From Paenibacillus sp. DMB20 (GTDB lineage Bacteria; Bacillota; Bacilli; Paenibacillales; Paenibacillaceae): a stretch of DNA of 64,000 nucleotides. Made by a program: the position numbers and the translations under genes. Shown in pieces: positions 38,697-46,632 of this stretch. The notes under the pieces are model-generated. The model saw nothing but the letters and a program-made list of their open reading frames with translations, made no database searches and was not told the origin of the DNA. Each line of letters begins with the position of its first letter. Position 1 is the first letter of the stretch. The stretch spans positions 152,300 to 216,299 of the forward strand of contig NZ_LAZU01000028.1 in assembly GCF_000987955.1 (NCBI RefSeq). Direction: 5' to 3'.

Positions 38697-38791
38697 ACTT
38701 CAGAGGATTGCCATCCTTATCTCGCAAGAAAAAACTTCCGCTATATGCGGTCTGTCTTCTGAGAAAGTACGTCGATAGACGTTTTTTCTTG
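38680..38791 (+). repeat. structured intergenic repeat, copy C
   Basis: Basal stem GAGATAAG (38680-38687, inside fosB) pairs perfectly with CTTATCTC (38716-38723). The core then follows as in copies A, B and D: GCAAGAAAAAAC, CCGCTATATGCGG, GTCTGTC facing GATAGAC, GTTTTTTCTT. The stem sequence differs from copies A, B and D but stays paired. It likely doubles as the fosB terminator. Confidence 0.85.
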
Positions 38792-38938
38792 ATTATATAT
38801 TGCGGAGAGAGCGAGCTTTAATGATGCCTGAAGCGTTGGCGCCTTATTTGGAAACGTTTGATACCAACGGGGATTTGCGTTCCTACCTGGAGCGCTTAGG
38901 TGGCTAAGGCTTCGCCAACGCCCTGAAATAAGTCCGGC

Positions 38939-38967
38939 TTGCGATCATTCGGAATGTAGGTTACAAT
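38939..38967 (+). promoter_or_regulatory. sigma-A type promoter
   Basis: TTGCGA (38939-38944), 17-base spacer, TACAAT (38962-38967), upstream of the DsbA-family gene. The 38792-38938 stretch before it holds only a 28-codon open frame I do not trust. Confidence 0.6.
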
Positions 38968-39004
38968 AAGTAAGTCGAATATATACGGTAGGGGGTTTAT
39001 GTAC

Positions 39005-39724
39005 ATGAAGGTTGAAATTTGGTCGGATTTTATGTGTCCGTTCTGCTATATCGGAAAACGTCACTTTGAAGAAGCGCTGAGCCAATTTCCGCAAAAAGAG
39101 CAGGTGGAGGTTGTTTTCCGCAGCTTCGAGCTGAGCCCGGGTGCGACGTATGAGCCCGGCGTATCGATGACCGAGCTGTTAGCCTCCAAATACGGCATGA
39201 GCATAGAGCAGGCGGAGGCTTCCAACGCCCGAGTTACGGATCAGGCTGCAAAAGCAGGCCTTACGTATCACCTGGATCGCGTCATTCCTGCCAACACGTT
39301 CGATGCGCACCGATTGGTTCACTTTGCCGGACAGCAGGGCAAAATGAAAGAAATGGCGGAACGTCTTTTCCTGGCCTATTTTACCGAAACGAAAGATTTG
39401 GACGATCCAGAACTCTTGGCCGACTTGGCTGCCGAAACGGGTCTGGACCGAGACGAAGCTGCATCCGTTCTAGCGAGCGATCGTTATTCCTCCGAAGTCC
39501 GGGCCGATGAAGACGCGGCGAGACGCATCGGCGTTCAAGGCGTGCCGTTCTTTGTTCTGGACGGCAAATATGCGGTATCCGGCGCCCAGCCTGCCGAGGT
39601 ATTCGCGGAAGCGCTGCGCAAAGCGTTCGGAGAAGAAAAACCGCTCATTCTGGTAAATGACGAAGACTCGGCAGCGGGAGCCTGCACGGACGAATCGTGC
39701 GAACTGCCAACGAACAATAAATAA
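39005..39724 (+). CDS. DsbA family oxidoreductase, FrnE-like
   Basis: About 239 aa cytoplasmic thioredoxin-fold protein. The active site is WSDFMCPFCYIGKRHFEEAL with CPFC, the helical insert runs from about 60 to 160, and GVQGVPFFVLDGKYAVSGAQP holds the cis-Pro loop. This is the FrnE/YwbO branch, linked to disulfide exchange under oxidative stress. The tail has an extra pair of cysteines (CTDESCE). ATG 39005 is well spaced from GGGGG; ATG 38999 is too close. It has its own promoter and terminator. Confidence 0.92.
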   Translation: MKVEIWSDFMCPFCYIGKRHFEEALSQFPQKEQVEVVFRSFELSPGATYEPGVSMTELLASKYGMSIEQAEASNARVTDQAAKAGLTYHLDRVIPANTFDAHRLVHFAGQQGKMKEMAERLFLAYFTETKDLDDPELLADLAAETGLDRDEAASVLASDRYSSEVRADEDAARRIGVQGVPFFVLDGKYAVSGAQPAEVFAEALRKAFGEEKPLILVNDEDSAAGACTDESCELPTNNK

Positions 39725-39736
39725 GAAGGAACATGA

Positions 39737-39777
39737 ACACCCGGTGTTTTCGTCAAGAAAACCCGGGTATTTTTTAT
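39737..39777 (+). terminator. rho-independent terminator
   Basis: ACCCGG-TGTTTTC / GAAAAC-CCGGGT stem followed by ATTTTTT. Confidence 0.8.
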
Positions 39778-39849
39778 TCCGTCCAAACGGAGATGTTATA
39801 TGCCGCTTGCCAAGGGTTTTTTTTGGGATAAATGCAGCAGAAAACAGGA

Positions 39850-39878
39850 TTGAGTTATAGGAACTTATGTTCTATAAT
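39850..39878 (+). promoter_or_regulatory. sigma-A type promoter
   Basis: TTGAGT (39850-39855), 17-base spacer, perfect TATAAT (39873-39878), upstream of the DUF4269 gene. Confidence 0.75.
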
Positions 39879-39947
39879 GAATGAATAAAACGTAACCGCT
39901 ATCATGAAGCCTGGGTAAGCGGGCGTTTTCAAGGGGGGCTGTGCGTA

Positions 39948-40529
39948 ATAGAAGACATCATACGCTTCCGGGATATCGCTTACCTTCAAAGCGGAAACGA
40001 AAAGCAGCAATCCGCCTATCGTGCCCTGACAGATCTTAAAATCATGGAACTGCTGGGGGAGTTTGATCCCCTTCTTGTCGGAACCGTGCCCATCGGCATC
40101 GATTTGCCGGACAGCGATCTGGACATCATTTGTTTTGCGCCGGACATAGGTTTTTTCGAAGAAGCGGTAAAGCAGCGTTTAATGGGTTTATCCCTTCATA
40201 TGGAACAGGGTTATACCGGGGGAATCTTGAGCCTGACCGTACAATTTACATACCAAGATTGGATCATCGAGCTTTTTGCGCAGCCTGTGCCTACGCTGAT
40301 GCAGAACGGCTGGAGGCATATGATCGTCGAACACCGAATATTGCGGTTATGGGGGGAAAAGGCCCGTAAGGCCGTTATGAAATACAAACTTTGCGGCATG
40401 AAAACCGAGCCGGCGTTCGGCAGGCTGTTAGGGTTGGAAGGGGATCCGTACGAAGAACTGCTCCGCTTGAATGACTGGCAGGATGAACGGCTTGCGCGGC
40501 ATTTTAACATTAAGGGGGAAGAAGATTAA
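39948..40529 (+). CDS. DUF4269 family protein (nucleotidyltransferase-like)
   Basis: GTVPIGIDLPDSDLDIICFAPD carries the GS-like/DxD pattern of nucleotidyltransferase folds and is the DUF4269 mark. The first ATG is at 40044, but the coding frame clearly runs upstream (IIRFRDIAYLQSGNEKQQ, then AYRAL), as family members do. No standard start codon sits in this frame near AAGGGGGG (39931-39938). Either an ATA start at 39948 is used or one base near the GTG at 39941 is wrong. About 193 aa with the extension, 161 from ATG 40044. It is followed 1 base later by the DinB gene. Confidence 0.75.
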   Translation: MEDIIRFRDIAYLQSGNEKQQSAYRALTDLKIMELLGEFDPLLVGTVPIGIDLPDSDLDIICFAPDIGFFEEAVKQRLMGLSLHMEQGYTGGILSLTVQFTYQDWIIELFAQPVPTLMQNGWRHMIVEHRILRLWGEKARKAVMKYKLCGMKTEPAFGRLLGLEGDPYEELLRLNDWQDERLARHFNIKGEED

Positions 40530-40530
40530 T

Positions 40531-40998
40531 ATGCATAATGAAAAAGAACAGCTTCTCGAGAAGTTCGGAACATGGATCGATTTCGTGGGCAGTCTGGAAC
40601 GAAACAGCGAGAGCGTGTGGGATCAGCCGCTTGCCGAAGGGAAATGGTCCGTTCGGGGCGTTGTGAGCCATATCATGAAATGGGATGAATATTTCTTGAA
40701 TGAAGCTATATTAAAAATCAGTCGCGGCGAACCATTGACCTCAAAGCATCTCGATTACGATGAGTTTAACGAAGAAGCCAGGCGGTATGGAGAGTCCTGC
40801 CCTGTTTCCAGGCTTGCGGACGAAACCAAGAGGCTCCGTCAGGAATTGATTCGGCATATCCGGTCGCTGAGTGAAGATCAATATGAACGAGCCTACACGG
40901 ACGGCGATGGGAATCCGTTTGAGCTTACCGCTTACCTGAAAGACTTTATTTGGCATGACGAACATCATATCGTCCAGATCTCACCATTGCTGGAATAG
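40531..40998 (+). CDS. DinB family protein
   Basis: 155 aa four-helix DinB fold. Metal-binding histidines are expected in VVSHIMKWDEYF and in FIWHDEHHIVQI, and both blocks are present. EGKWSVRGVVSHI is the usual first-helix motif. DinB proteins often act as thiol-dependent transferases or hydrolases, or have no known activity. ATG 40531 follows GGGGGAAGAAG, one base after the DUF4269 stop, so the two are co-transcribed. Confidence 0.88.
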   Translation: MHNEKEQLLEKFGTWIDFVGSLERNSESVWDQPLAEGKWSVRGVVSHIMKWDEYFLNEAILKISRGEPLTSKHLDYDEFNEEARRYGESCPVSRLADETKRLRQELIRHIRSLSEDQYERAYTDGDGNPFELTAYLKDFIWHDEHHIVQISPLLE

Positions 40999-41093
40999 AA
41001 ATATGACGATAATCTTTCAATAAACTTCTATGAAAAATCATCGTTTATCCGTTACACTATCCATAACAATAACGTTAAAGTTGGTGAAACGGA

Positions 41094-41732
41094 TTGATTG
41101 GTGCTGCAGCATTGGATATCATGTCATTGTTCACGCAAGACAATTTGGAGTGGTTTCTGGAGAAATTCCGGGGGCTCGGTCCCATACCGGGCATCCTTCT
41201 TACTTTTATGAAGTCATTTGTTCCCCCTCTGCCGACAGCGCTTATTGTCGGGGTGAATGCCGCGGTTTACGGCTTTTGGCCGGGCTTTATTTATTCTTGG
41301 TTCGGTTTGGTTGCCGGCTGTTTCGTTACCTTTCTTCTGGTGCGCTCGGTCGGAAAAAGCCGATACTTGGATCAATGGGCTGCGAAGCCGAAGGTGCAAA
41401 AGGGAATGAGATGGGTTCAACGCAACGGCTTCAGTTATGTGTTTTTGCTGGGAATACTGCCTGTCGGCCCTTTTGTGGCGGTTAATATCGCCGCCGGCTT
41501 GGCGAGGATGCATATTCAATCCTATCTGATGGCCGTTATTTTGGGTAAAGGAATCATGGTATTCTGCGTCTCGTTCATTGGCGCCAATTTCTCGGATTTT
41601 TTACGGCAGCCGGTTTTGTTTGCGGGAGTCATTGTTTTCGTTCTGCTGCTGCTCTGGATCAGCAAAAAAGTGGAGTCCTATATCCTTAGAAGTTATTTGC
41701 CGGAATCCGCTGCAAATACGCCAATGGAGTAA
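41094..41732 (+). CDS. TVP38/TMEM64 family membrane protein
   Basis: 212 aa with five or six hydrophobic segments. Core family features are FVPPLPTALIVGVNAAVYGFWPG, a Gly-rich VTT/SNARE-associated block, and RNGFSYVFLLGILPVGPFVAVNIAAGLARM. The role in bacteria is unsettled; DedA relatives move undecaprenyl phosphate or phospholipid across the membrane. TTG 41094 follows GTTGGTGA; ATG 41121 is an alternative start. Confidence 0.88.
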   Translation: MIGAAALDIMSLFTQDNLEWFLEKFRGLGPIPGILLTFMKSFVPPLPTALIVGVNAAVYGFWPGFIYSWFGLVAGCFVTFLLVRSVGKSRYLDQWAAKPKVQKGMRWVQRNGFSYVFLLGILPVGPFVAVNIAAGLARMHIQSYLMAVILGKGIMVFCVSFIGANFSDFLRQPVLFAGVIVFVLLLLWISKKVESYILRSYLPESAANTPME

Positions 41733-41780
41733 GGATGCGGAACCTGGGATAGGGACGGTTGTATTCTCGGACGATAACAC

Positions 41781-42032
41781 GTGAAATCAGGACGGGTTTA
41801 CGCCGTGATTTTCGCGGCATCTTCCTTTGAGGCTTGGCACGAGTGGTTTGGTATGCTTCTTTTGGGTGGGAACGGGTTGCTATTTTATGTGTTATACCGC
41901 AACAGGTGGCAGTTTAAGGGCTGGTACCGTTCCGCCTCAACCCAGTTAAAGCTGAGACGACCCGTTACGACAGGCTGCGTGGCGGCCGCCGTATTGCTGA
42001 TTTCCTCGCCGATATTTTTATTCTGGATTTAA
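41781..42032 (+). CDS. small membrane protein, 83 aa
   Basis: It starts at GTG 41781 without a good ribosome binding site, so the start is uncertain and a frameshift upstream is possible. Two hydrophobic segments (FGMLLLGGNGLLFYVLY and TGCVAAAVLLISSPIFLFWI) flank a basic Arg/Trp loop. It lies 48 bases after the TVP38 gene and may be co-transcribed with it. I do not recognise a family. Confidence 0.5.
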   Translation: MKSGRVYAVIFAASSFEAWHEWFGMLLLGGNGLLFYVLYRNRWQFKGWYRSASTQLKLRRPVTTGCVAAAVLLISSPIFLFWI

Positions 42033-42082
42033 TAAAAGGGGGTTCCTTTGTACTTTCTTTGGAGCCCCTAATGGGCGCTGTT

Positions 42083-42124
42083 AAAAAGCTCAATCTCCCC
42101 GATTTCGGAAGATTGAGCTTTTTG
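42083..42124 (+). terminator. rho-independent terminator
   Basis: AAAAAGCTCAATCT / AGATTGAGCTTTTT stem, ending in T5. It serves both the plus-strand unit and possibly the minus-strand fragment. Confidence 0.8.
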
Positions 42125-42138
42125 TGTTGGAAGATATT

Positions 42139-42240
42139 TTAAAGCCGTTTACGTCTATAGAGCGTGACGAAGACACAGGAGGCCAGCAGCAGAATGAGTG
42201 CGATTCCGGTATAAAGCGCTTCCTTGCCGCTGTCCTGCAC
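42139..42240 (-). pseudogene. membrane-anchor fragment, 33 codons
   Basis: A minus-strand frame reads VQDSGKEALYTGIALILLLA followed by SCVFVTLYRRKRL: a single hydrophobic helix with a basic tail, like the end of a sortase-type or tail-anchored surface protein. In-frame sequence just upstream has a TAG, and no signal or ribosome binding site is visible. It may be a remnant, or the end of a gene broken by further sequence errors in 42241-42366, where only an unconvincing open frame exists. Confidence 0.3.
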
Positions 42241-42366
42241 GGCATTGTCCTATCGTCCAAGTGAGTTGAGAGCAGTAGAAAAGCAATAGCAGATTTAGTG
42301 AAACTACAGCGTAAATCGCTTCTTTACGCCGCCTTGCGCGGTTTTGACTTCGATGTGTCAGGGCAT

Positions 42367-43179
42367 TCATTTTTCCACTCTTGGCTTGCCGGGATCGCAG
42401 TTTGGATTATTCACTTTGGACACCCAGGATAACTTCGTTAAATAATAGCACTCTTCCCTCGCCATATGATCGGCCAGCAGCGGCATCAACGTGCCCAGTA
42501 TCTCCTTGGAGATTTGAAGTTCTTCCAGTTCCTTCAGGAACTCCCTGAACAAAAGCATTTCCAGCTCTACCTCGTGGTTAAAGCGGTCCAGTGCCGGAAA
42601 ATTCTTAAGTCCCGTTCGGGTATAACCGGCCAACTCGACGGCTTTCAAATAGAACTCCTCAAAATGCTTCTCAAAGCCTTCGGTCGTCTCTTTCATTCTT
42701 TTTTCCATCCAGTCCAGCTCGCCGTTGATGCCCGCCGCGTGACCGTAAGCATCCTGCAGCCATACCAAATGATGATGGAGAGCGTCCTGCAGCGGAGGAA
42801 TTTGTCCTGCCTGCAGAAAATTCATGACAGAAAGCGCCTCTTCGGCCTCGTTTACCATATGGCTTAAGAACGTCGGGGGCATTTTGAGACCGATATTCTC
42901 GGTAATCCGGCGTTTTAGCAGATGCAGGTTGAACGAGCGAAATTCCTGCGTTCTGGCAAAGGCAGCAGAATTCAGGCTGCGTATATTGAAGTCGATTAAT
43001 TGTGTCCTTGCCGATTCCAGCAGTCGGTCAAAGATTTGAATAAACATCTCTGCCCGCCGTATTTCTTCCGTTTCGTTAGGAGCGAGCGCTCCGTAAATGA
43101 ATCTGCTGTGATCCCCGAGTATCTGCATCCAAAAGCGGTTTTCAAACAACGAGGCGCCTTCAAAGCTCGTATATGCCAA
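42367..43179 (-). CDS. DUF2935 domain-containing protein
   Basis: 270 aa made of two similar all-helical halves of about 130 residues each. The first has RFWMQILGDHSRFIYGALAPNE, the second RFNHEVELEMLLFREFLKELEE and PLLADHMAREECYYLTKL, the DUF2935 pattern. His and Glu at matching helix positions suggest a ferritin-like metal site; the function is unknown. The ATG is preceded by AAGGAGGCAATG on the minus strand. Confidence 0.88.
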   Translation of the reverse strand: MAYTSFEGASLFENRFWMQILGDHSRFIYGALAPNETEEIRRAEMFIQIFDRLLESARTQLIDFNIRSLNSAAFARTQEFRSFNLHLLKRRITENIGLKMPPTFLSHMVNEAEEALSVMNFLQAGQIPPLQDALHHHLVWLQDAYGHAAGINGELDWMEKRMKETTEGFEKHFEEFYLKAVELAGYTRTGLKNFPALDRFNHEVELEMLLFREFLKELEELQISKEILGTLMPLLADHMAREECYYLTKLSWVSKVNNPNCDPGKPRVEK

Positions 43180-43378
43180 ATTTCATTGCCTCCTTAGGAT
43201 AGCGTTTCCTTCATAAACAAATTATGTGAAATAGCCCATAAGTATGTGGCATTTGAATCGAGCTTTATTTTTGCTATTGAAGAAGCTCTTTTTGACTGGG
43301 GCTGGGCAAATGACATAATCCTTTTAGCGGATATTGACATAAGCTGAGATACCGAACCAATCGAAAGGAGTTGGAAGT

Positions 43379-43765
43379 TTGAAAAAAATTCCTGTTTCCG
43401 GATTCGTCCTTCATTCGAACAATGACGAAAACGAACATTCTCATCGTCTTTACCTTACTTCTTGGGACGGTCGGCCAATCTACCACATTCATCCCTTCTC
43501 CGGCGTTACATCATTCGATGACGGACATACACATCAATATGTTGGCAACACGGAGCCGGCCCCCACAGGCGTTCCTCACGTTCACCGCTATTATTCGGTT
43601 ACATCCCTAAATCAGGGTCATAAACATGTCATCGAAGGGGTAACGGGTCCGGCCATCAACCTTCCGGGTGGCGGGCATATCCATTACTTTGAAGGGTATA
43701 CGACAGTAAATGGCGTCAGACCCCACACCCATTATTACAAGGGAGCTACAGGAAACGAAGTTTGA
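43379..43765 (+). CDS. YmaF family histidine-rich protein
   Basis: 128 aa. It contains seven His-x-His pairs in repeated beta-strand units (EHSHRLYLTSWDG, YHIHPFSGVT, DDGHTHQYVG, GVPHVHRYYSVT, QGHKHVIEGVT, GGGHIHYFEGYT, RPHTHYYKG), the YmaF pattern. Metal binding is plausible but unproven. TTG 43379 follows AAAGGAG. It has its own terminator at 43783. Confidence 0.87.
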   Translation: MKKIPVSGFVLHSNNDENEHSHRLYLTSWDGRPIYHIHPFSGVTSFDDGHTHQYVGNTEPAPTGVPHVHRYYSVTSLNQGHKHVIEGVTGPAINLPGGGHIHYFEGYTTVNGVRPHTHYYKGATGNEV

Positions 43766-43782
43766 ACCTGCGACTCAAACGA

Positions 43783-43825
43783 AAAGAACCCTGTCCTAAT
43801 ATACAAAGGAGCCAGGGTTCTTGTT
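43783..43825. terminator. terminator between ymaF-like gene and MFS gene
   Basis: AAAGAACCCTG / CAGGGTTCTT stem; it serves convergent genes. Confidence 0.75.
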
Positions 43826-43860
43826 AATGTTAAGGCGCGGTTGGCAAAGCGGTTATGTTT

Positions 43861-45105
43861 TTATTCTTTTTTTTCGCGGAACATCCGGTAATAGATCAGG
43901 GAGGATGCGATGTAAAGACAACCGGTAATGCAGAAGGTCGTGGCGTAACCCCAGTAGCTTCCGTATTTCGTGACAAGCATGGCCTGAACCGGCCCCATGG
44001 TTGCCCAGCCGAGCATGAAAGCGGTTTGGGTGAACGAGTTGGCGATCCCCCTGCGGTGATCCGGGACACGGTCAACCAATATGGAGGACTGAATCGGATT
44101 GGCCGCGTTCATCAAGGCCTGACGGAATAAAAATCCGACCGCTGCCACGCCGAAGACGTTCGTAAATCCGGTAATCAGCAGAAACGGTAGCGACAGAATC
44201 TGAAAGCTGACGACTGCCCGAACGGCTCCCACCCGGTGGACGAGCACCGGACCGATGAGCATGGATACGATCGTCATGACTTGACCGAGGGAGATCAATA
44301 TTCCAACCGCCGACAGCGACACGGAGAACCTATTCGTAAAATAAAGATTCAAATACGGTACGACCAGACCCGAACCTAACCCGATCAGCAGTTGGGCGAA
44401 CGCGAATTGCCCGATAATTTTAAAGTCGGACCGGGCGTCGGATGGCAGCGTGTTCACGGTCCGGGTGCCCGGTTGCGGGATGTCCGGTTCCGGTCTTGGC
44501 GTCTCCGTGGTAAACAAAAGCGGGATGAACGCGGCAAATGTGCACATGCCGCCAATCATAAGCACGATTTTCAGGCTCGCTAATTGATCCGCCCCCAAAA
44601 GCTGAATAAAATCCGCCAAGAAACCCCCGCCCATTCCGCCCAGAACCTGAGCGGCAAGCACGAGGGAAGCGTGATAACTGAAGATACGCATACGCGCCGA
44701 TTTTACCGTATTTTCTGCGAGAAAGGGGATCGCCAGAACTTGAAAAAACGATGAGAACAGGCCCGTAAACACAGCCAGTCCCAGCAGCCCGGCTTCGGCC
44801 TCCAGAAAGGCACGGTATATCAGCCCCGCGCCGCTTAAAAGGGCGCCGAGCACAAGCAGCTTTTTCCGGCTTCCGCGGTCTCCCAAAAAACCGATCGGGA
44901 TAAACATCATCGCGGTAGCCAATGACTGGACGCTTACGACCGTACCGTTCATCGAATCGGCGTAACCCAGGTCCTTGATATATAAGTTGTATAAAACCCC
45001 GAACATGCCGGTACCGATCTGGTACAGCACGTTGGCCAGAAAAAAGAGCTTGATATTCCTGGGCCAATCTTTCCATTCTTTTGCCGACTGTTGTATGAAC
45101 CGCAC
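43861..45105 (-). CDS. MFS transporter
   Basis: 414 aa with twelve hydrophobic helices. GFLGDRGSRKKLLVLGALLSG is the signature loop between helices 2 and 3, and DHRRGIANSFTQTAFMLGWATMGP lies in the second half. Most like uncharacterised drug or metabolite exporters of Firmicutes; no substrate can be named. ATG at 45105 follows ACAGGAGGTAGGACGG. It is monocistronic. The 277 bases between it and the next gene hold the promoter of that gene but no other feature I recognise. Confidence 0.88.
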   Translation of the reverse strand: MRFIQQSAKEWKDWPRNIKLFFLANVLYQIGTGMFGVLYNLYIKDLGYADSMNGTVVSVQSLATAMMFIPIGFLGDRGSRKKLLVLGALLSGAGLIYRAFLEAEAGLLGLAVFTGLFSSFFQVLAIPFLAENTVKSARMRIFSYHASLVLAAQVLGGMGGGFLADFIQLLGADQLASLKIVLMIGGMCTFAAFIPLLFTTETPRPEPDIPQPGTRTVNTLPSDARSDFKIIGQFAFAQLLIGLGSGLVVPYLNLYFTNRFSVSLSAVGILISLGQVMTIVSMLIGPVLVHRVGAVRAVVSFQILSLPFLLITGFTNVFGVAAVGFLFRQALMNAANPIQSSILVDRVPDHRRGIANSFTQTAFMLGWATMGPVQAMLVTKYGSYWGYATTFCITGCLYIASSLIYYRMFREKKE

Positions 45106-45312
45106 CGTCCTACCTCCTGTTCTCCTGCAGCAACCTCTCTATTTTATCAGGTTAAGGAAAACCGAGAAAGGATTAATCTGCTATAATTTAGGGAATCTGC
45201 CGTTCAATGCTCTCTTAACGAGCAGCAAGGGTCCGTGGCGGTCAAAAAGACCTTTGGGCGCCCTTAATTCGACGGCAGGAGGCTGTGCGCTTCATTTGCA
45301 GCCGAACAAACA

Positions 45313-45348
45313 CAAACGTTTGACACATGATAGACGAAATAATATTAT
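45313..45348 (+). promoter_or_regulatory. sigma-A promoter with palindrome over the -35
   Basis: TTGACA (45320-45325), 17-base spacer, TATTAT (45343-45348). The perfect palindrome CAAACGTTTG (45313-45322) overlaps the -35, a position suited to repression. Confidence 0.65.
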
Positions 45349-45382
45349 GTCTATATAAAATCGAAATGTAGGTGTATATATT

Positions 45383-46135
45383 ATGGAATTGCAGGATCGT
45401 TTTTGGGAGGCTTCCATAGAAGAGTTGAAACAGGGATACATTGAGGAAAAAAACGGATTTGTGTGTTTGTTATGCGGAAGGGAAATCGAAAAGGGGATCA
45501 TCTACCCCGTTCAAGGTCTGTTATACGAGCCGGGGAGGTTCATGGCACTGCATATCGAGCGGGAGCATGGCTCGGTTTTTGAGTATTTATCGAGCCTCGA
45601 CAAGAAATTCACCGGCTTGACCGAGCATCAAAATCGTTTGGTGAGGCTCTTTTATCAGGGAAAAACCGACGCCGAGGTACAGCAGGAGATGGGGATCGGC
45701 AGTGCTTCCACGATCCGGAACCACCGTTTTGCCCTTAAGGAAAAAGAGCGCCAAGCCAAAGTCCTATTGACACTGATGGAGCTGTTAAAAGAAAAGGATT
45801 CCCATGCACCGTCATTCCTGCCCCTTCACCCGTCCGCCAAAATGATTGATGAGCGTTACAACGTGACCGAGGAGGAACAAAAGAAAATCCTGGCCAAACT
45901 GTTTCCGGAAGGGGACGGCGGAAGGCTGACGACCTTTAAACTGAAAGAGAAGCAGCGTTATGTGGTATTGAGGGAAATCGCAAAGAAGTTCGAGCCGGGC
46001 CGTATTTATTCGGAACCGGAAGTCAATGAGAGGATCAAGGAAGTTTATGATGATTTTGTCACGATACGCCGGTACTTGATCGAATACGGCTTTATTGACC
46101 GCAAGCCGGACGGAAGCCAATACTGGCTTCATTAA
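45383..46135 (+). CDS. DUF2087 domain regulator with HTH
   Basis: 250 aa. The N-terminus has a possible C2H2 zinc site, CLLC at 28-31 and His57/His62 in MALHIEREHG. Residues about 72-125 form a LuxR-like helix-turn-helix (LTEHQNRLVRLFYQGKTDAEV, then GIGSASTIRNHRFALKEKER), and 165-245 are DUF2087 (LAKLFPEGDGGRLTTFKLKEK and YSEPEVNERIKEVYDDF). DUF2087 is found in predicted transcription regulators. It is followed 30 bases later by a GIY-YIG gene. Confidence 0.87.
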   Translation: MELQDRFWEASIEELKQGYIEEKNGFVCLLCGREIEKGIIYPVQGLLYEPGRFMALHIEREHGSVFEYLSSLDKKFTGLTEHQNRLVRLFYQGKTDAEVQQEMGIGSASTIRNHRFALKEKERQAKVLLTLMELLKEKDSHAPSFLPLHPSAKMIDERYNVTEEEQKKILAKLFPEGDGGRLTTFKLKEKQRYVVLREIAKKFEPGRIYSEPEVNERIKEVYDDFVTIRRYLIEYGFIDRKPDGSQYWLH

Positions 46136-46165
46136 AATCAAGGGGATCAGGAGGAACTAAGCACG

Positions 46166-46525
46166 ATGAATCGGAGAGAAGAATTAAAACAAATGTATAA
46201 GGAACTGAAAACCGAGGCCGGAGTTTACCGGATCAGAAATACGGTCAATGGTAAAATGCTCGTTGTCGGCACACCGAACCTGAAAACGATCAACGGCAAA
46301 AAATTCGAATTGCAGATGGGCACGAGCCTCAACAAAACGCTTCAACAGGAGTGGAACGAGTATGGTGAGGAGGCTTTTGCTTTCGAGGTGATCGAGGTCA
46401 TTGAACCTAAGAACGATCCGTATTATGATCTGAAGGATGTCGTAAATAAAAGAGAGGAACACTGGATTAACGAGCTCCGGCCTTTTGGCGACAAAGGCTA
46501 TCATTCAAGCAAACGGTCTTCTTGA
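46166..46525 (+). CDS. GIY-YIG nuclease family protein
   Basis: 119 aa. The first strand GVYRIRNTVNGKMLVVG replaces the usual GIY...YIG, and REEHWINELRP near the C-terminus supplies the conserved Glu. The fold is recognisable but the catalytic tyrosines are only partly kept, so nuclease activity is doubtful. ATG follows GGAGGAACTAAGCACG. Closely behind the DUF2087 regulator; the two probably form one operon. Confidence 0.82.
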   Translation: MNRREELKQMYKELKTEAGVYRIRNTVNGKMLVVGTPNLKTINGKKFELQMGTSLNKTLQQEWNEYGEEAFAFEVIEVIEPKNDPYYDLKDVVNKREEHWINELRPFGDKGYHSSKRSS

Positions 46526-46632
46526 TTCCTTCCATTTGCATGAGGGTCGGGGTTGATATATATTTTTAATATTGGTTTATAAGAATATACACCAACCATT
46601 GATACCGCGAAAGTGAGACGTGATCAGAGAAA

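Noticed and set aside
38821..38907. 28-codon open frame starting MMPEALAPYLETFD
   Set aside because: Very short, no homologue I know, and it overlaps the promoter region of the DsbA-family gene. A GAGAG sequence upstream is the only support.
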